DNA of 64,000 nt from Dentipellis sp. KUC8613 (GCA_002286715.1 NSJX01000024.1:1-64000), one strand, 5' to 3'. Counted from the stretch's first letter, positions 46,788 through 58,424 are shown. The notes: a model not told the origin generated them from the letters alone. Numbers and translations are program-made.

Positions 46788-47585
46788 TAGGAACGGTATA
46801 TATCTTGCGCAAGAACTTCGCTGAAGTAGATGAAACAACAGATATGTACGAGCCTCCATGTTGCCTCCATATCCACCATCGAGCATTTGTACCCAGAACA
46901 GTCCCAACTTGACTAGTCTTCTCATGTATCCAGGAGACTGCTATGCAAACAATGACGTCCGTCACACATTTGGCTTGGGTGTTATCGACTTCTAGGGACT
47001 TCGCTGATCGTGTCTCCGAGATAGTCACCTTATTCGATGGGCCCACACACAAATCATAAGGCTTTGATGAGACCGTTTCGTTCTGACCTGCATGACGAGC
47101 CATGAACTTCGTACCTAATTCAAGACTGGTCCTATGTATGCCATACGCCCTCGATTGTTGCTCTCTTTTCCCCATATAGTCTGACCCATGTGTATAAATA
47201 TTGCCAATGCTGGCTTCGGGCTACTAGTACGAACGAGCGCCCCGAACCGGCAACCACGTCACTCCGCCGAAGTACTTCGTATTGAATGGTAATCATGGAT
47301 CAATATCAACATCAATACTTATCATGGCGTCTGAAAAGATCACAAGCTAAGTAAGCTACTTATCAAGATGAGCGAACTATGCCGAACCCTGCAGCTACAG
47401 GGCTCGGGGTAGTTCGTGGAGACCTCTTTTTTTCCCATCCAGCGACTAGAAAGACATAACGAGTATGACCCCTTCCCTCGGGAAATGCAAAATCATCTGA
47501 TATCCTTGCCCTTGCGAGTATAAAAGCCTCAAAGTAAATGCAGACTTGACCCAGAAGCTCAACATTTCTTTACCGCCTCTTCAAC
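46788..47585. other. Intergenic stretch between the two HD-domain paralogues
   Basis: No supported gene. The copy 2 promoter region lies at its right end, where the short reading frames on the minus strand are shadows. Confidence 0.5.
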
Positions 47586-48415
47586 ATGTCCTTCCCAAAT
47601 ACCGTAGACGCATTTGTCCATCGGGACATGAGCGTCTTCTTCCAGCACGCCAATATCAAGCCCACATACATTCCACTCTCCATCCTTCAGTCCATCACTT
47701 TGGACGTCACGCACCTCGCTTCGCGATCCTATGCCGCTAGTGTCACCGAGCCGTCCATGTACGCACACGCGGAGCGCTGCTACCTCTTCGCGCTTGCCAT
47801 CCTCGCGAACGGCTTTCCCAGCGGCACGGTGGGCGTCCTGCAGATACCCTTTTCGGAGCTTCATGCGCGGCTTTTCCACACGACGCTCTTACACGACCTT
47901 GGCCTGACGCATGCACCCGAGGCACTCGAGCATCCCGCGCACGCAATGTCATTCGAGCTCCACGGCGGCATGCTTGCATACGAGCACCTACGCCGTGTGG
48001 ATACACATATCGCGCCAGAGCGTTTAGGCGATGTCGTGCAGAGCATCATGACACACACGCTTGCGTTGCCTCACGGCAAGACGACAGCAGTAGGCATGCT
48101 CCTGCAGCTGTCAGCGCTGTTCGACATGCTAGGGTACGACGCAGTCGGGCCGGGCTCCTTTGCGTCTCTTATCAGCCGCAAGACGGTTAGGGAGGTATTG
48201 AAGGTGTATCCCAGGGGGAATCAGTCGGGGCAGATGGAGGCGTTTATGGGAAATATGTTAAAGGAGAAGCCTCATTGTTTGCTTGGCGCAGGTGTAAGTG
48301 CGATCCTCATCGTTTAATTCCACCGGCCAATGCTGACTTTCCTGTGTATCAGATACCTGACTTCGGAGATCGTGTCGCTGCTGTCAAGGAGCTGGTTCCA
48401 GATGCGGATGAGTGA
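47586..48415 (+). CDS. HD-domain cyanamide hydratase-like protein, copy 2
   Basis: Two exons: 47586-48293 and 48353-48415 (256 aa). Exon 1 has exactly the same length as in copy 1 and the intron interrupts the same position (LGAG). The metal ligands are conserved (YAHAERCYLF, FHTTLLHDLGL, FELHGG, SIMTHT, LFDMLGYD). Differences cluster in the N-terminal 50 residues and around 185-215. The tail is more acidic (VPDADE). A tandem duplication followed by divergence is inferred. Both copies lie between a P450 and an aldo-keto reductase. Confidence 0.88.
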
Positions 48416-48473
48416 AACCGTGGCTAATCGTATACAGGCATATGACGAGAGTGGGCGAGAGAACTTGTACTTA

Positions 48474-51285
48474 TCACTCCAACACAGCTCCATCTACCGC
48501 CTGTTTCCAACCTAGCCACTCGTATTTCCATCCCATGATTTTGAGAGGAACTGTCATGTATTGGGTCAAAAGTGATCGATGCTTTCCTGGCTCTTTATGA
48601 AGGTTATCAATGGTTTTCATGTCCGTCTCGTCGAGGTTAACAAGCTGTGGCAAAGTGTTTCGGTTGTGGTAACAATTTTTTATGAGGAAAACTGACTGCA
48701 ATGTTTGTTTGCAAGCGGGCCTCGCTTTCGGTCTTCGGTATCACAGCTACACCGTGTCGAACTGACCAGCTGAGCAGTACCTGCGCAAGCTCGACCCCAT
48801 GTTTCTGGGCAACCGCCGTGACTGTTGAGTCATTTAGCAAGGACAACCGAGTGGGTTCCTCTGGTGAGGGCGGGGCTCCTACGAACACGACGTGAGTCGA
48901 TCTATACTACTTCATGCCTTGTATGGAAGACCCACCAAGAGGCGAATAAGCAGTGAGAAGGATATCATGAGCTTTGCAGGACTCCTGGAGATCAAGATGC
49001 GGGTGATACGGGTGAAACTCAACCTGATTGGCTGCCGGGACCACTTTGCAGTGGGGAAGGAGCTCGATGAGGGTCATAACCGAAAAGTTGGATACGCCGA
49101 TAGATTTCACTTTGCCTAAAGGAATATGATAAGGACACCAGGGACCTCGGTTGAGTATGCTTCTTACCGGTTTCCATGAGCTTCTCCATATCCTTCCAAG
49201 TATCGATGAACGTCGGGTGTTCACCTGGAGGCAATGTCTTCCCTGGAAAACAGAATCATATCAGTCACAACTTTAGACCAAGAAGTCACTGGGGCCCACC
49301 CTCTATCGTTGCTTGTGGCCAGTGCATGAGATACATATCGATATAACCGCATCCAAGGTTAGCAAGCGACTCTTCGAAAGCTTCACGGACTCTGTGATGG
49401 TCATCGTTCCTGCAAGCAACCAATGAGGGGCGGCTAGACACCGCGTCACCCGTGCACTTGAAAAAATCCTACCAAAGTTTTGTCACAATGTAAAATTCTT
49501 CTCTTAGGATGCCAGAGTCACGAATGGCCGCGCCTAGACCCTCTTCGCTTCCTGTGAATGTGGTCGGCATATAGCCGCAGTAGCGGATGATATAAGTAGA
49601 CGGACCATATTTAGCGGCCTGACCAACAAATCAACAGTGACTTAGCTCGGGCAGTCGGTCGCTTCAGTAGCTGCCATCTAAGCAACTCACAGTATCAAAA
49701 TGGCGATATCCAACCTTGTCCGTGCATCAGGAAAAGCCTCACTTGCAAATCCTAGGCTAATTTAGAACAAAGTTGTCTAACTGCGTTCTTGACCTTCTAA
49801 GGTCTCTAAGACTGTTCAAATACTGCTTAGCACAGTTAGCTACACATTAGTGAATTAGTAGTATACCGTGCAAATTGAGCTAAGGTTACAAAACTACGAT
49901 GATACAACAATATGTCGAAACTACAGACTCCGAGAGAGGTTCTGCATTCGAGAATTCAATGGGTTTTATCATCACAAAAGCAAGAATTCTCAGTATAATT
50001 ACATCTCAGTTCCAGGGCACCCGTTGCTCGCTTCGTGGGGCTGGGCATTACGGTTTGTTTGACGATGGCAAAAACGGAGACGGGCGTACGCATCCGGATC
50101 CGGCATTGACGAGCATGGCGTATGGGACCACCGAAAGCGTGTAAGTCACACGCGCAGCGGTGGAGCAGCTCGGTGTCAGAGCGCAGACAATGCAGCTTGG
50201 TGAGTCTCGCCACGGCTATTGATGTTGAGGACGTAGAGCGCACTCTCATTGTGTCTTCGCTGGCGTCAGGATAGGTATGTCCGTTTGATCACCCCTTCTA
50301 AACACTCTTTACAGCACATCATTGTGACCGATACAAGGGTACGTTCCGCCGCTTTCCGCTACTTCCCTCACGCGTCCTACTTACCACGGCATCTTCAGTT
50401 CGACGCGGCATTTGCAATGTTGCCCTCGAAGTTCTCCCTTATATGAGTGGGCCTGTGGAAATGCTGAAGGGAGAGAGGAAAAGTGTGGGCTGCGGCTTGG
50501 TGCTCTTGCTAATGCCGAGGGCATGGTTTGCGTTGGAATAGCCTTTTGCATCAAGTTCGGCCCCGGAAATGCATTCATGAAAGACTTCAGTGAGGTGCCC
50601 CCTTGTCGTGCCCCTCCTTGTCGTGCCCCTCCTCGTCGTGCCCCTCCTCGTCGTGCCCTCGCCTTGTCGCGCCTTCTTCGCAATATCGCGCCCTCGTTGT
50701 GCCCGTGCGCCCTTCTCGCTCCCTTTCCAGCCCCTGTCTCGCCCTCATGCTGTCCTCGCACTCGCTCACACTCATGCCCGCCCCCTTTTCGCGCATCTCG
50801 TACGGCCGTCGCGCCTGTCTCCTTTCGCACACCCGCGGCCAAGGTCATCTGTGCTTGCATTTCTGCCGATATTGACCGGCCATCTGGATGCGTCGATGCG
50901 AAGATCCAAATTGGGTAGGACCGTCTAGAACCATATACAGCGGCCTGGAGTGAAGAGAAGATCTGTCATTTGTTTTTACAATTCGGGGAAATTAAGTTAA
51001 CGCACAGTATCAAAGTGACGGTATCCAACCTGGTGGATCCAATCGGAAGTGAAGGGTTTAGCGTCTGATTTGACGGAGCAGAACAGGCTACTTACTGCCA
51101 AGGCCTTTTTGCATACCTCGTCTGCGCGTTGAGATGCCTCCATAGATCCGAGCCAGCACCTGGGTAGGCTCAGGGGGGAGGCAGATACGCAAGATTTAAT
51201 AATGAGCTGACCCCAATCCGATAGAAGGGACATTGTTGCCATCGTTGAGCGTGAAGAGCGGGACGTTTACTACGTTGCGGGGCAT
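48474..51285 (-). CDS. Aldo-keto reductase with a duplicated exon and a 1.3-kb intron
   Basis: Exons: 51212-51285, 51096-51159, then either 51006-51029 or 49691-49714, then 49473-49618, 49300-49409, 49168-49242, 48936-49115, 48697-48878, 48474-48644 (341 aa with one version of exon 3). The AKR catalytic tetrad is visible: Asp in GYRHFD, Tyr in AAKYG, Lys in VTKLW, His in LMHWP. VKSIGVSNFS, ANQVEFHP and VIPKTES are the other family motifs (strand 7/8 NADPH site). The 24-nt exon encoding VGYRHFDT exists twice, 1.3 kb apart, each with an acceptor and a donor; both alternatives give the same residues. Between them lies AT-rich and GC-repeat DNA. This may be an alternative exon, or the fusion scar of two tandem paralogues. 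Confidence 0.85.
49715..51005. other. Large insertion within the aldo-keto reductase gene
   Basis: About 1.3 kb without a supported gene: an AT-rich part (49740-50000), then ordinary sequence, then the GC-rich repeat at 50590-50720. It is over twenty times longer than typical introns here. Confidence 0.6.
50590..50720. repeat. GC-rich tract with a 15-bp unit
   Basis: Four consecutive units similar to CCTCGTCGTGCCCCT, then degenerate relatives. This is the fourth tract of the same general style, after 8535, 10311 and 12790. Confidence 0.7.
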
Positions 51286-51820
51286 CTTGTAGATCTAAAT
51301 TCTATGGATACAAACTTGGAATTAGAACCATCACGCGGCGCAACCATCAGAAGGCCCGGAAGTATATAATGCCAATTGGGACCTCCGTGCCTTTGGAAAT
51401 TGAATGTGACCATTGGAGTGGGTTCTGCAGCTTACCGATGGGCGGAGCTACGCAGACGAGATCTGGCTGGTGAGCGATAAGTAAGTAGAGGTTGTCCAGC
51501 CTTTATGTTGCTCAGCTGGAGGACATAATATATCACCCCATCAAAGTCACGACAAAGTCACCATCGGGAATGACTCGACTGTGGGCGCCTCGCAAAAGAG
51601 TTCCATACGAAGGCCAGCGAAAGCCGCACAGATGACAGAGGACCGGAAACACGTGTGGGAACATGCGGATACTATTGGGGCAAACGCGATGGAGGGTGGT
51701 CTAAAGAAAGACGTCGTGGATAAGGTACAGAGGTGAGAAAGGTGAAGAATGCAGCACGAAGGGTGGCCTATCAGTGTTCTGTTGTTACGCCAATAAAGCG
51801 ACACAGACGCTTGCTTCTCC
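51286..51820. other. Intergenic stretch between the reductase and SDHAF4
   Basis: No supported gene; the minus-strand frame 51547-52005 overlaps SDHAF4 in another phase and is a shadow. Confidence 0.5.
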
Positions 51821-52132
51821 TCAGAAGTCTGAGACCCTTCCCTTGAAGCTCCAATCGCCCTCCTCTGACCACTGACGAACCGGCTCTCGCTTTGGCCCTC
51901 CACGCTCGCCGGTGACAGGATTGACATCGCCCTCGAACTCTGGCTGGAGGGGTGCGGGTGCGTCTGGGTGTTTTGCATCGTGGTCCAAAGGCGGGGATTG
52001 TGCATTGCGAACGAGGTCTTCGAACTCGCGCTGCTGTGCAGAAGGGAGGGGCGGGGGACCGGGCCTGTCGATGAGGACCTTTGTGGCCATTCCGCGGCGG
52101 GGAGAGCGGATTGCGCGACGGAGGGCGTGCAT
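51821..52132 (-). CDS. SDH8: Succinate dehydrogenase assembly factor 4 (SDHAF4/Sdh8)
   Basis: Single exon, 103 aa. The C-terminal block VNPVTGERGGPKREPVRQW followed by GDWSFKGRVSDF is the DUF1674/SDHAF4 signature. The N-terminus (MHALRRAIRSPRRGMATKVL) is Arg-rich without acidic residues, a mitochondrial presequence. SDHAF4 binds flavinylated Sdh1 and shields it until complex II is assembled. The length fits the family. It lies between the reductase and the Zn2Cys6 regulator and is presumably unrelated to them. Confidence 0.93.
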   Translation of the reverse strand: MHALRRAIRSPRRGMATKVLIDRPGPPPLPSAQQREFEDLVRNAQSPPLDHDAKHPDAPAPLQPEFEGDVNPVTGERGGPKREPVRQWSEEGDWSFKGRVSDF

Positions 52133-52843
52133 AAGAGAGGTAGTCAGTGGTAGTGAGCGCTGGTACTGACGTGATCCTAGTCCGCGGAAGGTTTATCGAG
52201 GACTCGGGCCGCCCCGGGCCGTCTGGGAGTAAACCGGAGCCGGAGCGAGAAGGATAACCGGGAGAGATGAGATCTGGTAGCTGTGCCTGGCGAAGGTCGG
52301 AACCGACGTTTGCTGACGCTTGCTGAGACTTGCTCTACCGAGCCTCTACGGTGTCTACGCCGCGGCGCTTGCTCTACGCACTCGTACCCTTGCTCAGACT
52401 CGCTCTACTTGCCAGCTCTGCCTCTACGACTTACATACACTTTAGCCCTCCGATTGGCGTTCACATTTTGCCTGTATTTGCTTGCACGAACACAGCGTCG
52501 AGCAAGACACCGAGTGTGAGAGCACGACTGCCCAGCAACGAGATGATGGAGCACTTGGCGACATCCCAGGTGGGTTATCAGATAGCGGAGACGCGATCTG
52601 CGGGGTCAGGTGGGATTAGTCGGGCCCTGAGTCTATTTACGAGAGCACGGCGGAAGGCGTGACGTCGGGGGCGTGAACGGACGCGCAGCACACGTTACCA
52701 TGTACCGAATTGGTGATCATTCAGTCCTCGACCGCCTCGCGGAGCTGAAATTATAATATGTTTCCGTCGACTGCCGTTCAATCTCATGTTCTTCTCATCA
52801 TCTTTGCTCCCTCCTCATCCTCCCCCTCTCTTGCCCCTGCTCC
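52133..52843. other. Divergent region between SDHAF4 and the Zn2Cys6 regulator
   Basis: No supported gene. Short plus-strand frames at 52283-52662 lack homology. It serves as 5' flank for both neighbours. Confidence 0.45.
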
Positions 52844-55800
52844 ATGAATGCCTCCTTTACCCAGCCTTCCTCTTCCCGACAGCCTCTCGACAGCCCTCTC
52901 TCTGACGCCCCACATTATTCGTGGTCATCCAACTTCTCCGCTCCGGTCCATAAGAAACGTAAGATCGAACGCGCCTGTGATGCCTGCCGACGTCGCAAGA
53001 CGCGTTGCGACGGGCCACAGATGTCCGATAACATCTGTACAAACTGCACACAGGCCCGCAGACATTGCACATATCTGTGCGTACCATTCGGTCTCGTATT
53101 TGGCTTTGCCACTCTCACATCACCTGTCTGTTTTCGCGTGTTTCAGGGAAGCTTCGAAACCTCGAGGGCCCCCAAAAGCGTTAGTAAACCCTTCGCGTTG
53201 TCCCATTGGTCTGTTCCGGTGCTGATTTATGCACAGTTATGTCACAAGCCTGGAGGACAGAGTTGAGAGAGCAGAGGCCCTTTTAAAACGTGTAAGCACC
53301 CTCTGCCACTTGGAGCTGTTTAATGCGACAACCTCATTTGGTGGACCCATGATCTGATGATCCTGTTCCGGCGTTTCCGTGCGCTCAATTTTCCTGGTCT
53401 GCTACGCTGACACGATGCCACAGCTAAGGCCGGAGGCAGACTTCTCGGCAGAGCTAGGCCCTCCTATCGTCCGAGACTCGTGGAAGACTGATGCACCCCC
53501 AAACGATGCACGAACCAACTCTAATCCCGCGCCCAGATTGCCGCCTTCGATACCCGTCACCTCTCTCCCCACAAATGCCACTCGTTTGATCCCGAGGCAA
53601 CCATCCTTTGCGCGGATTCCTGGCGAAGGACTCTTCGATATCGACCGGGAACATGTGTCCGACGAGCAAGTCTCCGAGGACGAGGATGTCTTTGAGATCC
53701 ATCTCAGCAAATCAATGAAGCGGCTGCGGCTTCACGAGCTTGAGCCAGATGAAAAGGGCGACCGCTCCCTGGATGCCCAGGTGCGATTTCATGGAAGCAG
53801 CAGTCCATTTCGTCTGGCAGCTGCGACCCGGCAGCTGAAGCTCAACCGCATGAACGAGCTGAAGAGCGAAGGCGCCTCTCCTGTGGACGAAGCACGGGAC
53901 CAGCGGCCCGGTCACCAAGTAGCAGAAAGTTCGTCCCTGAGGGAGTATTTCTGGAGGTCGCCAACCGTGAGTAACCTTCGCCTCCATGTTTGTGCCCAGA
54001 TCCCTTTTTTCCGGCAGGGGCTTCTTATTGCAGCCCCTTCCATGCGCTCCTCTGCTTCGATCAGTCTTTGAACATTCATATGGACTTATATGACATGATA
54101 GTGGGAATCGGAGTGGGAAGGCATCCACGTCACGTCTCCCGACGCCTTCCCAAGTCTCCGCAAGGAGTTTCCGCCGAAGGACCTCGCGCTCAAGCTCATC
54201 CACCTATACTTCACGCGCCACGAAAGCATTTTTCGCCTCCTTCACCGCCCGACCTTTGAGCGCCAATTCGAAGATGGCCTTTATACCCGCGATGCCTGGT
54301 TTGCGTGTATCTGCATGTGCGTATTTGCGCTGGCGAGCCGGTATTCGAAGGACGAACGGGTGCTATTACCTGTCCCTCCCGGCGAGCACCTTGACGACGA
54401 ATACATACGCCGTCGGTGGCAAAAAGCAGGTTTCAAATACTACTTTGCAGCCATGGGTAGGCCCACATTCTGAGCTCTTTGTTACACGTGGCTGATCCCG
54501 TCCACAGACGTTGTCCTCCATAAACGATCGCTCCTCGCTCCTGCCTGTCTTTTCGAGATCCAAACAGCCTGCGTATGTACCTTTCATTCTGATCTCGCAG
54601 GGGACCCCGTTTGCCTTTGCGTTTTGTTGTTGCCCAGGGACGTTAACAAACCGTTCTTCCAAGTTAACGTCGACGTTCAAGCGCGACACGCATTGGCACC
54701 CGAATGCGTGGGTCGTCATCGGGATTGGTATCCGCAAGCTGCAAGACGTCGGCGGTCACCGAAAGCAGGTCTACGGAACCACACCGAGCGTAGAGAAAGA
54801 GCTCTGGAAGCGTGCGTTTTGGCACCTCGTCGCTTGGGATCGGATAAGCAGTGTCATGCTGGGAAGGCCGTGTCTCCTCCGGGAAGAGGAGTAAGTGACA
54901 TTCGCTTGGGGCTTTGATGCCGAGTTCCCTGATTGACGGACGTTTGCTTAGCTTCGATGTGCCGCTTCCGCTGGAGGTTGACGACGAGTATTGGGAGAAT
55001 GAGGACCCCAAACTGGCATTCAAACAGCCTCCGGGGAAGCCGTCTGCGCTGACGGCTTATGTTTTGTGGCTCAAGATCACGGATATCATTGCCTATAATC
55101 TACGTACGATGGTGGGTTGGCATGTAGTTCATGGAACGCTCGCTTGCACTGACTGTGCTTAAGTATGCCCTCGACAAGTGGAAGGGCCCCATGGGTCTCA
55201 AAGATCCCCGTCGGCCACAAGAGATCCTGAACCAGCTGAATGCGGTGCTTACGTCGTGGGCCACTTCCGTGCCAGAACACCGTGAGTGGAGTTGTCGCCA
55301 TGCTTTCCTCCGTGGCGCTCACCCTCCCCTAGTCAAATGGTCTCCGGATATCGAGGATCCTATCGTTGCAAACCAATCGGCGACCATGTACATCGCGTAC
55401 AACCTCTTGCAAATCTCCGTTAACCGTTCGTACCTTCCGCCCTCTCTGTCCCGCCTACGTGCTTTGGGCGCACCAAAGACCGAAGTGGTGGTAGACAGCA
55501 AGGCCATGACACACCTCGCGATAGCGGTGAACTGTGCACGGTCGGTCACACGCATCGGGGAGACAATCCGCAAGCGCAACCTGGCAAACGTCCCGATCCT
55601 GTACACAGCCATCGAGATCTGCAGCGCCGTACTCTCACTCAACGTATGGGTGATCAAGGCGCGGGAGAAGGCGCGGCGTCTGCAAGGCTTGGAGCCGGAT
55701 TTGGCGGCGGCGACGATGGTCGAGGCGCTGATGGACGATATCAACTCGCTCCTCGCTGGGCTAGAGTGGGCTGTACCCCGGTGGGAGCGAGCCGAGGATG

Positions 55801-56818
55801 CCCTGTAATACCGCAAATTACTCTCGTAATTTCATGACTAACCAAACGCCATAGGACGTACCTCCGCTCCGCTATTCCCAGCGCAACAGACGAACCAGCC
55901 GACCTCGAGGGCGTGCACCTAGAGATCATGTCCCCGGTGGAACCAGAGTACTCGCCCGCAACCCCATTCACACCCGCGTCTGCAAACCCTTGGGCGACGT
56001 CAGGGCCCCAATATTACGAGCAGCAGCAGCTCCGCCATGGGCAGAGCTCCACACCTGTCTACCACACTCCCCGCCCCGAATCGCTTACTCTCCAGGAAGA
56101 GATGGCGACTCTCCCCTTGCGTCAGCTGATGAACTACTTGCAGCCGCAGCCACAGCCACACCATGAGTCGAGGCCCAAGTTCCCGCCGCTGACTATTCCT
56201 CAAGATTACCGCCCGATGGAACCGCCGCCCTTACCGCCGCCGCCTCCGCCTCCGTCATATACACAACCAACGCAATGGCACGCGCCACCCATCCGCACCT
56301 CCTACATCCCGCCGCACTCCCCGATATACCCGCAGTACGACGGGCCACCGCTCTCGCTCGCCCGACGGGCCTCCACCGGGCACCTCCACCTCGCGCCGCC
56401 ACCACGCACATTCCCACCGTCATACTCCCGCGGGGGAACGCACACGCAAGTGCAGGCGCGCGCACAAGTGAAACGCGAGGAGGACGCCGACGCGCCAATC
56501 GTCCCGCCATCGTTGCACTACCTCGACACGCGCCGGCAAAGCGACCCGTACGCCTTCCGCGCGCCCGACCCCACGCCGCCGTACGGCGACCACGGCGACA
56601 GCCAGAGTCACCGGGCCCACAGGTACGCACGCCCGTCGCGCCTTCCGTGCCTCGCTGACCGTGCTTCGCGGGTTCGCAGCAGCAGCAGCTCGGCGCGGTC
56701 GCACGCGCCGGGTGCATATGTGGGATACCCGGGGGGTGGGGCGTATGGCAACGCGCCGTATGGCGAGCTCGATGGGGGGGAGCCTGAGACGCTCCGGCGC
56801 GGCTACAGGCGCATTTAG
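52844..56818 (+). CDS. Zn2Cys6 transcription factor with fungal-specific TF domain
   Basis: Exons: 52844-53076, 53147-53179, 53237-53291, 53424-53966, 54102-54456, 54508-54572, 54601-54890 (start provisional), 54952-55111, 55164-55281, 55333-55804, 55855-56622, 56680-56818. The zinc cluster uses Cys45, 48, 55, 65, 68 and 75 (CX2CX6CX9CX2CX6C), preceded by KKRKIERACDACRRRK. A short linker and helix follow (YVTSLEDRVERAEALLKR). The middle-homology domain shows LIHLYFTRHESIFRLLHRPT, DAWFACICMCVFALASRYS and WVVIGIGIRKLQDVGGHR. The tail is Pro/Gln/His-rich. The junction after QTAC (54573-54600) would be a 28-nt intron and removes expected conserved residues, so that part is unsettled. The target genes are unknown, but it neighbours the P450/hydratase/reductase group. 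Confidence 0.87.
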
Positions 56819-57563
56819 CCATTTTGGGGCGGCGGGGCCGGGTTGCGCGTTCGCGTGCGGTCGTGCTGGCGAGCCGGAGCGCGAGCTGGCCGCGTGCGAT
56901 CGCGACTAGCTCGGGCACATTGAGGTCGATCAGCGTGTTCGGCCGAGGGTGAGCGCGAGGCGCGAGGGGCATAGTGCAAGCGCGAGACGCGAGGGGGATG
57001 GTGCAAGCGCAAGACGCGAAGTACGCGTATCGCGGGGGTCGTCGACGTCCTGTGCCTGTCGCCCCGACCGGGCGTCGGGCGGCACTGGGGCCTTCGAATT
57101 CGGATCCTGCACTGCGGGGGGACCCTTGATCTCGGGATTTCATGATAGGGTGTCGCGGTGCTGTCATGGTTTGTTGCTCGCTTATCTGCTGCATGTAGAG
57201 TATATCCGTTCGTGCATAGGCGTCGAATTCACATGACGGGGACATGCGAGGACGAGGGCGCGCATTGGGTTACATGCAGGCGGACGGCGTACACGGTACA
57301 TAGATACTATACATGCTAATATTGCCCGGCGCTGCATATCGCCGTACACCCATACGGTCACGAGTCCAAACAATCATGTGTGCAGGCCGCATGCGTGACT
57401 GCTATGGGCAGCGCGTGCGATCGATGGCAAGACATGCCGTCACGATGATAATTAAAACGAACAGAAAATGCTATCGCTACACAGGTGCCGTAACGGGTCG
57501 TGTCGTGAGGGGCGTAACAGGGGACAGGAGATCTAGAGGGCGTTGGTTGTCGCAGGCACGCAA
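56819..57563. other. Intergenic 3' region, GC-rich at its left end
   Basis: No supported gene. The first 250 bp is GCGCGAGG-type GC-rich sequence; long minus-strand frames here are compositional. Confidence 0.45.
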
Positions 57564-58424
57564 TTATGGGGCGCTGCTCGCCTGCCTCCGCGCGACTTCC
57601 ATGTCTGCGCTACTCCACACGCTATTCCCACGTCGCGCCGCGTCTTCCCACTGTCGGACGGTGGAGAATGGGGCGTGCTCGGCGACGAGGCGGACGTCCT
57701 CAAGCTCTTCGAGCGCGATATGATTGACGCGCTGGGTGAGATCGAGCTGGCCGCGCGGCGGTCTGCCCATGACCTGGAGGAGGAGCAGGCGGAGGGGAAT
57801 GTCGGAGAGAATCTCGCGGAGGATGGGGAGGAGGAAGGCAAGAGAGCCGTCACCTTGCCTGTAGACGATGGCAAGGTGGGAGAGGGATGGGAGGCGGCTG
57901 AGGCCATTGAGGCGTGACGGGTCCCAGCTGCCGGCGGTGAGGTGAATGCGGAGATGTGTGAGTGATGTGCCGAGGAGGGTGGGATCCCAGCCCTCCGCAC
58001 AGGACAGGGAGAGGAGGTGCTGTTCGCGAGGAACCATGGCGCAGGGGGATGCTTGGTACTGTTTGGCGTAGGAGGGAAGCGAGAAGCCACAGGCAAGGCT
58101 CGTGACGCCTTGGCAGGCAGAGAGCACGCTGTGGATGGCGGGGAGAGGTCCGGTGGCAAAGATGCCGAGGTGCTTCACGCGCAGCGCAACGAACTCGGAA
58201 GGTTTGGTAGTGATGGTCGCTGCGAAGGCCTTTAAGGCACGAGCGGACTCTATAACGACTGTGCCGTAGAGGATGGGTTCGATCCAGCTGCGAGATGAAA
58301 TGCAGACGAGAGAGAGGGCACAAGCGGTGGAAGGTTTTGAGGAAGCGGCGTACTCGAAGATGTCGCGGACCAGCTCAACTGGAAAGGCGTGGAAGACATG
58401 GTGAGCGTCTAAGGAGGATGCCAT
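57564..58424 (-). CDS. F-box-like protein
   Basis: Single exon, 286 aa. The N-terminus FHAFPVELVRDIFEYAA (residues 11-27) followed by ACALSLVCISSRSWIEPILY is the F-box-like pattern common in basidiomycetes, where the remainder is a poorly conserved, sometimes leucine-rich, region. Here LTHLRIHLTAG and LSRLPSLSHLAIVY could be degenerate leucine-rich repeats. F-box proteins bring substrates to SCF ubiquitin ligases, but this large family is mostly uncharacterised. The start is the ATG of MASSLDAHH. It diverges from the pseudouridine synthase 275 bp away. Confidence 0.75.
   Translation of the reverse strand: MASSLDAHHVFHAFPVELVRDIFEYAASSKPSTACALSLVCISSRSWIEPILYGTVVIESARALKAFAATITTKPSEFVALRVKHLGIFATGPLPAIHSVLSACQGVTSLACGFSLPSYAKQYQASPCAMVPREQHLLSLSCAEGWDPTLLGTSLTHLRIHLTAGSWDPSRLNGLSRLPSLSHLAIVYRQGDGSLAFLLPILREILSDIPLRLLLLQVMGRPPRGQLDLTQRVNHIALEELEDVRLVAEHAPFSTVRQWEDAARRGNSVWSSADMEVARRQASSAP

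Noticed and set aside
56193..57245. Minus-strand frame of 350 codons
   Set aside because: Antisense to the well-supported C-terminal exons of the Zn2Cys6 gene; the composition reflects GC-rich coding on the other strand.
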